From: Phoronis australis
Lineage: Eukaryota > Phoronida > Phoronidae
DNA length: 64,000 nucleotides
Assembly: GCA_002633005.1 (NCBI GenBank)
Contig: NMRA01000344.1
Coordinates: 72,013-136,012 of the forward strand
Direction of reading: 5' to 3'
Below the pieces are notes generated by a model. The model was given only the letters and a program-made list of their open reading frames with translations. It was not told the DNA's origin and did no database searches. The position numbers were made by a program, and so were the translations under genes. This document shows positions 27,901 to 40,744 of this stretch, one piece after another; position 1 is the stretch's first letter; every line of letters starts with the position of its first letter.

Positions 27901-30900
27901 TATAGGGGTATGTACACTACACAAATGTAACATTTCACTCAAAACAAATGCATTTGTAATTAACACCCTTTTAACCTAGCATTTTAATGGAGGAAACTGT
28001 GTGTGACAAATGTTGCATACTTACCATTTAATATTTTTGTTTCATGGTATTTGTTCACATCGGGGTACGTACACTACATTTCCATGACATGTCAGGTTTG
28101 TAACTAAATACTAAGAATCTACTGAGAGTTAGTTGATTTACTAAATCAATTCAAAGAGAAAAAATAAAAAAACACAGCATTCATGCGCATATTTGCCATA
28201 CTGAAAAAGGCACAAATTAAAATATGGGGATACGTACACTACACAAATGCTAATAGTTCTCTCAAAACAAATGTATTTGCAATAAATACCCTTTTAACCT
28301 AACATTTTAAGAAGAGAAACTGTCTATGACCAATGTTGCTCACTTACCAAGTGATATAATTTTCATGGCATTTTTAATCATGGGGGTACATACACTACAA
28401 AAGGAGGTACGTACACTACATCACTGTTTCTGCATCACATGGTAACATAATATTGTATGGACATTTATTTTTCTTTTGTGATAATAAGCACCATGTTGTT
28501 ATTTAAAAGGCAATAATTTCATTTGTAATGACCAGTTGTGTCATTGGATTTCACATGGGGGTACGTACACTACATTTTGTTAGCCTTTTTGGCCCATTTT
28601 CACCATAGCAGAACCCAGTCAATATCCAAACTTTCGGTTTGTTTAGATATTGAATAATTTGCCGTAATGCCTAGGCTAACATATTCTACAGTAGTTCTTT
28701 TTATTACAGAGTGTGAACTTTAGTTTTTAACCCTTTTTACAGTAGCTGAGGGTTAGAAACGCTAAATTCACAAATTTCGTAACGAGTGCCTGTTTTATGA
28801 TGAACCCTACCATTTCCCAATGATTAAGCACAACTTCGTCTAAGTGACTCTGAAAGTGACTCAATTTATTCCCAGTCATATCAAAGCAATTGCTTACTTA
28901 ATAAAATAGATTTCTTTTCTACTGTTGACAGTTGAAAATTGTAATTTTTAAAATGGTCACTCGTAACGCTAAAAATGCATGAAATTCATAGACAAAAAGA
29001 TGCATAAATTTCTCAAACATTGTCCGATTTTGATGATTTTTTTTAATTTGCACAACTAAATAACTCTTTGCCATTTGGTAAGTAACCAAAAAAAATTATT
29101 TTAGACTGCAACACAGTCAAATCTTGAATATGGACCTTGATTGTGATTTAGCAATTAGGGGGGAGAGGGCACAGGTATAACCAGAATTTCGGCACATGCG
29201 CGCTCCAAGCCTAAAATTTAGGGATGCGGGAGTCTCGAATTTTAGGGTTTGCTGACCTGATTACAAAGAAAAAACGGTAAACGGGGTTTGTTCAAGGTCT
29301 ATGCATTGTTTATTCGCCCCCGAGCCCCCGTGGATGAGCACCCGGACTGCCAAATGGTATCTGGTAGAATTTTAGGGGGGCCATGGCCCCCTTGCCCACC
29401 CTCTCTCAATCCGCCACTGCCACCAGACTGCACACCGATGGTGAAATACGGCTTTTCCGATGAATACGGCTTCTACCGTGATATACAGATTGGCTCTACT
29501 TTCCCGTATATCACACTTGAATACGTCACATATACAATGGCTATATTTTCATTTGGGTTAAATATAGATTATTACATGGCGAAGTCGTTATCCCCCGTTA
29601 TCTAGAGCCCGAGTGGATTTTGGAGAATTATCGCCCGAGGGCCGTTAGCCCTGAGGGTGATAATTCTACAAAATCCACGAGGGCTCTAGATAAGGGGGAT
29701 AACGACTGAGAACATGTAATAATCTATTTATACCACATACTAAACGAGAAACATTGCAATGAATCGATCTACCTTTCTCGACTCGCCTCGGCTTTGTAAC
29801 TACTTTCTATGTCAGAGGCCCGGGGTCGGAGGTCGTGACCTTTTAAGAAAAGCCGAGCTATTTTTGTCAAATAATNNNNNNNNNNNNNNNNNNNNNNNNN
29901 NNNNNNNNNNNNNNNNNNNNNNNNNNNNNNNNNNNNNNNNNNNNNNNNNNNNNNNNNNNNNNNNNNNNNNNNNNNNNNNNNNNNNNNNNNNNNNNNNNNN
30001 NNNNNNNNNNNNNNNNNNNNNNNNNNNNNNNNNNNNNNNNNNNNNNNNNNNNNNNNNNNNNNNNNNNNNNNNNNNNNNNNNNNNNNNNNNNNNNNNNNNN
30101 NNNNNNNNNNNNNNNNNNNNNNNNNNNNNNNNNNNNNNNNNNNNNNNNNNNNNNNNNNNNNNNNNNNNNNNNNNNNNNNNNNNNNNNNNNNNNNNNNNNN
30201 NNNNNNNNNNNNNNNNNNNNNTATTTTTCGGAGCGTATAAGTACAGTACAATGCAGTTTGTTGAACGTGCGATTATTGCGCGTGCTCATTTAAGTATTCT
30301 ATTTTCACACTTACTGACGTCAGTCGCTGCGTGGTGTAGTGGTTAAAGTCGGCGACCAGCAATATTAGGGTCCCGGGTTCGACCCCGTCCTCGGTTTCCC
30401 GCCAAATCGTTATCTCACTAGTGAGATAACTTTATGGGTTATTACACGGTTGTATCTGCCATTTGACGCTTTTATTGTGGTATAAACATGTTTATCCCAG
30501 CTGTGTACTGACTACTGATGATATCGAGTGTTGTTTTTGCTATTTAAGTTTCTATTGACCATCTGGCCAAGAAGTGGCAGTTCTTTGTTCCAGACATGAC
30601 TTAATTAGCCCCGCTTTTCTTTGACTTACTCTTGATGGCATGCAGTCACACTTTCATCCAGGGTGTCAACACCACAGTCGCCAAAATGGCCGCCGACGGC
30701 GTTCAGTTGGAAGTTCTCGGGGCACGCAACTGACGCTGGACCATAGATCTGTTGACAGGCACGTTTGACAGTGTTGCACTCTCCATTATAGCAGTGGGAC
30801 TGGAAAAACACCGGCACTAAAGTTGAACATGCACAAACCAAATTTATCCAACGGTGCGTAAGCAAGATATCTACCAATGTTGTCATCAAGATGTCTACTG

Positions 30901-33900
30901 ATGTTGGTGCTGCCAATGATGCTGCTACAATTGCTGCTGTATGTGTTGGTGCTGCTTCAGCTTAAACTGCAAAACAACGACTTACATTTTCTCCTTGAAA
31001 CGAGCACCTTGTTCCGTTCGGCCTGTGAAGATCAGCAGGACAGAATTCTGTTTCTCCTGTACAGTATTCGGGAGTGTCGCAGAATCCTTTTGACGCTCGA
31101 CAAACTGATCCAGCTGTTATCTAAAAGAGATGATTATTCAAAGTACGACTAACCATTGACAAGGATGGGGATATAAGGGGCAAAATTATTACTATCGGAC
31201 ACTCAATTCAAGAAAATAAACTTAATCTAATGATGCTACATATCTGATACTACTTTGTGAATCAAAAGTCGCTTCAACAGCTTCATTTGGTCTGTTTCAT
31301 GCAATTTCAAGAATCGGATGTCAACACAACTTCTTTCAAATTAAGAAAACATTTTAATCGACTTTCTGAAGAGAGCCGTTATAAGGAACCGAACCAACCA
31401 TCTTCGAAATTGCAGAGTCAAGTGTTGTCACTTTGGTAAAAGCTTCAAGAAGTGTATCCCATAAAACAACGGATAACGCCCCGCTGTACAGACACGGGTG
31501 CATCTGGGATTTACTACATGTTTGTCGTGTGAGGAACACATTATATAGTTCTGGGAGATGTTCATTAACCCATGTCAAAATGCTTCGAAACGTTTGCTTC
31601 TGAAAGCAAGACATAAAACTTAGTGGTGTAAAACAAGGTTGTGACGCTAAACAATATTATTAGAATGTGTCATTTGTAACAGAGTACAAAGTAATTCAAT
31701 GACAAAAAAACGGTAGTTTTGTCGACCTCCGCAATGGGTTTTGTCAGCGTGGCGGAGAGCTCAACAATTCTGTTGATGACCAAAAGCATTGTTCCCGAGT
31801 GTCCAAGTTGGCGATACCGGCGAGGGATGATGATGGCATCATTGTGACGTTTGAAGTCGTGTGCTATCACCAAACGAAGAATCTTTAAAACTAAACGCTC
31901 CCTCAATTGATGTAAAAATCATGTTCAAAGGTTATATGAATTAGCCACTGTTATTAAATAACGACTACTTTGTATTTGTTGAGCGCCATACGTTAAATAG
32001 AGGACTGACCTTGTTTAGCTTTTTAAAACCATGAACGTCAGGGCCCGGACTAAACAGTTCGTAAACGAAATCAAACTCGTGTTTTTAGCATTTTCCGGTC
32101 TACTTATTGAGTGAATTCCACATAAGTGTCAATTAGTCTGTGCTCGAGTGCATCGCTGTAAATGCTTACGAATTTCTAGTCCAGATTCGCACTTGTTGAT
32201 CTCTAGATTCAAGCTGCAGACTCGAGCAAATGGTTGAGATTTTGAAGAAAAACTCGAAACTTCGATTTCAGATTCAAACCGTTAAATTTAATGCTGGTGT
32301 GCAAACTACATGTCGGTCAGTGCAATTATCCTCATTAGCCAGTACATGCATGTACTCGAGCATAAAACATAGATATTGTATTTGAGTTTCCACAAACGTA
32401 GAATAGAAAATACCAAAGTAATTTGGAGTTCGACTTCGGTTAAAATTATTAGACAGCGTGACCTCATTTATCATTGCTTTAAATTTCATTTCCCACAACA
32501 AGACAACACGGAATGATTTGCTTTCCGAAGCCGGCCCTTTTTTGGAATATTGGATGAATACCTTTAAAACTAACTGAACAGCTATACTCTAGATTACTGA
32601 AACAATCACGTTAACATTTCACCGCTGCATTTCTTCTCGACAGTTGCTGTTGGTTTTTGAGAATGGAGCTATTCGGAGAATTCTCATCGCGGTGTCGCTG
32701 TTGTACTACTGGCGATTGAATTGCGGGCGTCGCTGTCGGCATGTAAACAGCTGGCGAGTTTCCAGTTAGTCAAAGTGATGTCACCGGAATGAGGGCAAAA
32801 CCCGCCATATTGTTCTTGTTTTGTCCCGAGTCTTTGCTACACACGCGAAATCTTACTGGAGTATTTATGCCGAAGTTTACGCTTAAAACGTTAACACGAT
32901 TTAAGGGATGGTAGACGGATCGTGGAATAAATGTGAATGGACGAAGAAACTTCTTATGTTGTGCGAAGCTGTGAACGGACTGAAATTGGAACCCGACCCT
33001 GTCTAGGCCTGAATGCCGCGGGCATACAGGGGCGATAGTAGCCTGTATCGCCATAGAAAGTTTCTCATTTTAAAATACAGCAAATAAAATCAATTGAAAC
33101 ATGCATATGTGCACATGGAGCTATAATTAACACATACCCTGACTCTGGATACAATTTAGTCTACAAATAACTTGAACATATCCATCAAAACCTCACGGTT
33201 CGCTTGAGTTTCTCTCACCGGGCGCTATTTTGAGGACGTTACGTCAAATCACGCCTGTTGACGACCAAAAAGTCCAAGGGACACATATCTTACAAATTTC
33301 ACTTGATATTTTCTCATGCTATTGTGCAGGTGTCACGCGCCAGGTCACGCACTTCGCTCAGTCTCACCTGACTCAGTGGTTATCGCAAGCGCGGACAAAG
33401 TTAACAGTAATCAAAAAGTGGAGTTGGAATTCTTCGCCAAAGTCACCTGAATTCCCGTAGCTATGCTTCATCGAAGATATGCTTAGAAGCAGAAAGGATC
33501 ACTGAAGAAAGTACGCGCCTTTTAGGTGATAATTTTAGGTGTAGACTGTATTTTTGATGAGATGAAAACTTAATCAGTGAGCCGATTTCGCCTACCGCCC
33601 GTTTAAACTACACGGGACGAAATTAGTACAGAACGCGATGGAACGTATTGTAGTGCGAATCTGAATTTCATTTGCCATGCTTGTTTGACATTTTTCACAC
33701 TAAAAGATTAAAAACTAGAAGTAGCCAACAGAATACACTCTGCTACCGTATCGGGCAAATGGCAAAACGACAAGCTTTTGCCCCACTTCCGGTGACGTCA
33801 CAGTTAAGTCTCACATAATCTCGCGTTATTGTTATAAACTCGCAAAAGGACTAGGGTTATCAAAATACGTCGTCTCGCTAAGCCTCATTATTGCTATTGT

Positions 33901-36900
33901 CCCTGGTGCAAGTCTTCGACAGGTAGTCACAAATTCCTAAAAGAACTAAGGTTGCCACACGAATGGAAAATTGCGGTCAAAAGGGTCAACCAAATGACAA
34001 GAAGTGTGTGGATGCCGGAGCCTTACTGTGTACTCTATGCATTCCCATTGAGAGACCATATAACGGTACTTGTTAAGATTTTAGCAACCAGTTTCTATCG
34101 ACATCGTTCGGTGATGTTATCCCCACCAGCTACCCCCACTCAATAACGGGTTTATTCAGTGGAACAAAGTGTCTTTTCACGGAAACTCACCCGGGACCCG
34201 GATGGTAGGCTACCAGCACATATTCACGTTGTAGGTGGGAGTGCGCCCAATGTAAGAGGTGTATGGTGCGTGACGCTCAGAAGTCAAGGGTGACTTTTTC
34301 ACAGCAGTTTCTCTTCAAAACTATGCTGTGTCCGATAAAATTCTCTAGATGAGTGAGTTTCCTTATTTTATAGCGCACCCCACCCCCAGAACTACCAGAT
34401 TAGTTACCGAATTTACATGAATGAGCTATTCAGCAAATGTCGTAACATTGCATTGGAATAAAAATTGAACCTAGAATGAATTTTATTTGTTGAGATCAGA
34501 AACACATTTAAGGTGGCATGAAAAATACACATTATTAAATCACTTTTAGCCTGTTTCACATATTTTAATTCAGATCTTAAATTAGACTTGGGTACAAAGA
34601 TTATTAGTTGATGCATATAAACATGAAGATGAAACGTCAAGACTATGTTCTGCCTTACAAAAGTAGTTTTGTCTTGTGTTTTCTTTTATAATTTGCTAAT
34701 ATTTCCCTGATTATTCTGTTACAGGTGAGAGAAAACGACTGAAACCAGACGCCTGACTGTCTATTTAACCTTTGGACAACGTAAAAAGCAATCCTTCAGC
34801 AATAACCTAAGACAATTGAACCTAATTCAGAAAGTCAGCCCTTGATATGCCTGATTATGGACTCCGTTACATTGGGAAAATTACAATTGTTTTTAATCAT
34901 GTTGTTTCTTTGTATGTGTGTGGTTGTTCAGTTTGCCATTTCGTTTTTAAATACACTGATACTTTTTTTTCAAACCTTGTGCATAGCAAATTCTTATCCA
35001 GCTAGCTACAATTGAAAACTTACTTTTCTTTCATGTGGAACTCTTGTTGACAAGTTAACACCAAATTTAAAATTGTTCAAAGGCCTTCTTAAGAAAGCTC
35101 TAAAAATAATTACAAACACAGATCAAATGCAAACAAACGGAATACTTCATTTTGATCGCTGCGCATTTCTATAGGTCAACAGGAAAATGACAATTCGCAA
35201 GCGTAATCAGTAATAATTTCACCTTTATAAAGAATCAGCACGGCTGCATTGTATGGGGGTTTAAAACTGAAGAAATATTGTGGTTTCCATAATTAGTGAC
35301 AAATTTGCCTGTTGATGAAAAATTTATTCGATCATCAAAGTGTAACATCAACGGACTTTCTATTGACAATAAGACAATCGATGCAGTCACTGAATGTCAT
35401 TTCCCCCAATAATGTGTACCAAATTGAAACGTTTTACCGTTAGTATAATGCCTTTCTTCTGAAAGGAAAGGTTAATGTTACTCCATGAGAAAGGACAGGT
35501 ATTTACACCAGATTCTTTTGGTTTTCATTTCACTGGGATCTAGTTTCAGTGACCTATAGACAGATTCCATAACGGAAACAGCCGAATCCTGGGGAGCGCC
35601 ATATTGAGGTCACGCCATTACAGGCATGGCAGACTAAACACTGAAGTCAGTACAGTCTGTCTGTAAATTAAGCCTTCTGAGCTGGTGTGTCTGCTTGTGT
35701 TTTGTATTTGGTAGCAGATCAGCTGTTTTGAAATCATTGATAGGGGATGAAACTATAGCCAGTACAAATCGCACAATACTGCAAAGTATATGGTTAAAAT
35801 TGCACTAAATCATGGGTACACCAAGTACGTATCTAAAGCATTTAGGGGTAGGTGCAGTGACAAATACCTAATTGTAGAAAAATCTGGATTTCTGGAATAC
35901 CTTTTACCTAAAGACGCAGTTGTGGCAAGTAGAGGTTTTACTATTGATGACCAACTGTTTTCAAGACGAGTTAAGTTAAACACACCAGCTTTCACCAAAG
36001 GTAAGTCACACCCGTAGTTAAAAAGATCTGACAAAAACACCACGTGTTTCCACAGTTAGAATCCATGTGGAGCGAGCAAAACGAAGACTTAGTTTTCAAA
36101 ATTTTGAGTACCGTTTTCAAAATTTTGAGTACCGGTATTCCAGTGTCAAGCACAAAATCAGCGCATAACTACTTGATTGTGTGTGCTGGCCGGGATTGTG
36201 AACCTATGTGCTGATCTGATCAGAAATCAAAAGTTGGAAGACATGGACTAACTTACAGAGTTTTTATGTTGCCCATTCCAAGTGATAGCATGCACTGTTT
36301 CCTTTGGGGAAAGTTGGTATACAATTTGAGAAATTGCAATTTATACCAAAGGTGTACTGAGGCAAAGCATGCATGTGTCATAATATATGATTCAAATATG
36401 GCTGGCTTGGAAAAACATTCAAAGTACTTCAAGCAATGAAGACGGTAAAGGCTTTGCAAAAGTAAATCCTCTTAGCCTCAACTTCGTCCACGAGGCGTTC
36501 AAGAAATTTCTGAAAGTAAAATGTACGCAATCGTGCAACACTTTGCTCAACAAAGCTTTCACTGTATGGCACACCTATGTCATAATAAAGTCATTGTCAC
36601 GAACTTTAAAATTAGCGCACGTGAATAAACTTCGTGCTTCTGTTTTGGCCTAAAACAAATGTGATCAAAGTCATTGTCAGTTGTGTACAAAACAAGTTTT
36701 GCTTTCTTAAGTCCAGTACAAAACATGGTTGTTGATACTATTTTTTAAATGGACTGCTTGATATGGGTATCACCAGGAAAGTAATGTTGTGCAACTGAAC
36801 TAAGTGACTCACGAAAATAATCTTAAGAACTTAGGGAAATCATAAGAAATTCATCACAATGTTGCCATAATAGGAAATGGTTATTTGGCTCTGGGATGTT

Positions 36901-39900
36901 TCTGTGAACACTGTTTCATCCTGTTTAGAACATGTGTGGGATGGATTCCAGCACATCTTTGATTCCAGGGAACAGTTCAGCCTCAATGAAGAAAGTAAAC
37001 AAGTATATGAACAAACCTGGAACAGATCCATTTGAAATAATTAAAACATAAGTTAGAACAATAAACAAACATCAAATTTATGTCACATCACATATTTAAT
37101 AACACACAGACCTTGTATAATCCAATAACACGACTTTGAATAGCTCACTAGCATGCTGAACAGCTGCGCTGTTTTTGTTTTTGGCATTCTTGTAATGGCT
37201 GACTTGGGTATGCGAAGCCTGTGGCTATAGTACGAAGTTACAAGATCTCTATCTGTAAAAAGGTCCAGTTTCGGCACGTGGCTTTTCTTCGTGCAACCTC
37301 GTTCAGCCACACATGACTCATTGCCTATAAAAGGGCATCCTCACCAATGAGGTTGGCTTGTGTAGCAGTTTGATATAGTTCCTTTTCAAACACAAACAAT
37401 CCACTGGCACATTGTCTTAAGGTAACTTAGTACTGCGATTCACATTTCTCCAAGGCCACTGACTTGTACAGCTTGTCTATTTTGCGGCTTGGAGTGGCCT
37501 TAAAATGTCACTGAACCTGGAACAAATATTAAAATGTGAATTATTAAGTACTCCATGTTGGGTCAAAAATGCTACCCCTGTTTTGCAAAAATACCATATG
37601 GTGACTGCTCTACAATTTCACACAAAATTAAATAATTACTATTTCAAGAAAGCAAGGGTGTATATAATAAGTATTGTATAAAACTGCCTCTTTATTTTTC
37701 ATTCATAGCCATAAGAATTCTTTAAACGTATCACTTGTCTCCAAAGTATGCAAGTTATTTGAGACAACTTTAAAGTTTTAAAAAACCTTTGTTACCCATT
37801 TTCAAGTCTTAGATACTTTCAGCAATTTCAAACTCCAATTACAGATTCATGGCATACTTCTGGTCTAAGGCTGAGGGAACAGTTTTTCAGACATTTTTAT
37901 TTTTTTCTAATTGAAGATATGAAGACTTGGGTCATTTAAAAAATGATGGATAATCTTTCTGTTGTTTAAAAGTAATTACAAATCGTAAGGCACCATCAAA
38001 AATGCAATTTTCACAAAAAATAGTAGTTATTTGACTTTATAAACGACTTGCTACATTTCAAGGCATGAGTTAAGACTATTCAGTCATTGAGAATTCAGAA
38101 AATGTAATATATTTTTATGGGTTTACAATTGATAGCAAAACAGTTTCATGAAATAAACTCAAAGGAACTTCATGAAGGTTAAGAATTACCTCACCATGCT
38201 CTTTTACCCAGACACTAAATTACCTGTTATTTCCACACATTCAGTTGCACCAAATTTTACACCCCAACCCTCTATGCCAACCCCTCGCTAAGGACCTGAA
38301 TAAGTAAATTAACAAAACGACTTACATACCTTTCTTTAAAAATAGATGTCCCTTTTCAAAGACTTTGTTCGATGTCTCCGATATAGAAAGTAGGCTTTGA
38401 CAACAGATCTGAACTGGATGGGAAGATCTTGCTTGTTAGCTGCAGTCAACTGTTTAAAACCAATTTTTGTCCATTCAAGGACGGTGGAGAAGCGATGAAT
38501 ATCTCCTCTGCGCGGTACAAGCCCTCAAACCTAAAAACCGAAGGTCACGTGAAAACAGACATGATAGATTTCCATTTCAACGTGTAATAGATTTCCGGAA
38601 GACAGGATAGGGAGTAAACAAATAGTCTAATGCCAATGAATATTTGTCACGTACTCTTTGCCATTGGGCTTGGATTGTGACCTTAACCCACTAACCAATA
38701 TCGAGTTGACAGCATAAACATTCAGCATTGATTGATATAACTGTCACTGATAAACCTGTTAAAAATCATTCCAGACATTAATAATACTGCCTTGACATAC
38801 GAAAAGATCCCGAGTGTAACGTCAAGTCTCGTAACAGACATCAAAACAAACAAAGATTAACCCAACTGGCCACCGCCGCGAAGTCGACACCGGCGAGTAG
38901 CCTACCTCAGTCAACAAGCATCAGTAAAATAAACATGGAATAATCGTTAAAGTAATCACAAACCTTACCTTTGTATAAGGTCGTGCTTACTTCCTCTCAT
39001 AGAAGCCCTTTTTACGCAATCTCAGATTCAGTTGGCACGGCTGCAAGCCATTTCTCTCGAAAACGAGGCTGCTTAATCTATCCACGCGCGCCCTCTAGTT
39101 AATGTAAATTTTCCGAATAGCCCATTCCATCTGCAAATGGCTTCCCTGACGGATTGCCTGATTATTCAAGGTGAAGACTATAAACAACTCTTAAGAAACG
39201 CAGCCTGGTCTGAAGAAGTCCGAAGGGAAGTTCAAAGTCCGAACTCATGGGCGGCCCTAGGATTTTGAGTTAGGGCGGCACGCTGAAGTACTAGCCAGGA
39301 TTTTGCCCGTCAGACATTCACACCCCCGAAGTGACAAATGGAATCTGGGAGAATTTTAGGGGGACATGGCCTCTTTGGCTTCCCTCTATATCCGTCTCTG
39401 GAACCTGATATATCTGCGGGATAATTCTTGTAGAAAGTTGATGCAGGAGGGTTTTAAACTAAATCAAAGACGTCTGGCAAGACTGTGGTTCCGGGGTCTT
39501 AAAGTAGCGGCAGTGCATTTATCGTCACCAATGAATTTCGTTATTTTTGTTTGGAAACGATACTTTTTGTCCACACTACGATTTTCCGCCAATGTACATG
39601 TAAGAGCAAATTATGGCATGACGCTGTTTTACATGCAAGGATAACTTCGATGCGTCTCTGCATTGGCGACCAAAGTGTGTTTTCTGGCAATGGTCTTACA
39701 ACCCTGTAGCATCAGGATCACGTAGACAAAGCCAAATGGTTCGTGCAGGTTTTATGGTTAGATAGATTGCCTTTTCGTTAATGGTTGGAGTAGGTGGCCC
39801 ATGCACAGTCTGTAGGAACAAATTTCCACTCGCTCCGTGCAAGCCTTAAAAAAAGAAAAACATCCGAACCAGCGTGTCTGCGGACATGCAATGACTGGTC

Positions 39901-40664
39901 ATCACAGAGAGTGCACTAGTGGAGCATCCAACTCGTGATGTCGACAGAACTTGTGTGTGAAGTGTTCCTGGCCCTTAAGGTGAATTTCAGTGCACAATGT
40001 CAGTTAGTTAATACCAGAAAATTTTATACGGGGATTTTACATGAAAAAGTTCGTACCACGGGTGTTTTAGGTCCCAAGCAAAGTAAGTTAGGTTGAAATA
40101 AAGTGCCTTTCAGCGTAATGCTTAAGTCTTACAGAGCAGGTGTCGAGATCGCAACACGGCCCAGTAGCACAATGGGCATTCTCCACCAATTTGCATGTCT
40201 CAGCCTGGCAGCATTTGTTGGTACAGAACATCACCAGACCACAGTCACACTGTTCGCTATCTTCGACTAACCCATTGCCACACCTCGGACCATACATAAT
40301 ACTGTCTGGAACGTTCAGTAAGCAGATGTCTTTACCCAAACGAGCGGTGTCCAGTAAGGCCTGCACAGAACAGTCAGACCACGAAAAGGAAGTATCCCTG
40401 TAGGAATTAAATGGAACTACGAGCGATCGTCTTGCACAGACCTTTGCTTTTAACGTAAGTTACGTTATTATATCACCTAGATTTGGAACTCAGTAGAATG
40501 TATTGGGTGGACACAGTGAGTGTATGTAATAATTAATAATAAATACTTAATTTATTAGAATATTGCAATTAAACACATAACTTGTCCATATACATACACA
40601 TATACATACAATCATACATGCATACATACGTACATACATACATACATACATGCATTCCTCTACG

Positions 40665-40744
<80 letters not shown>

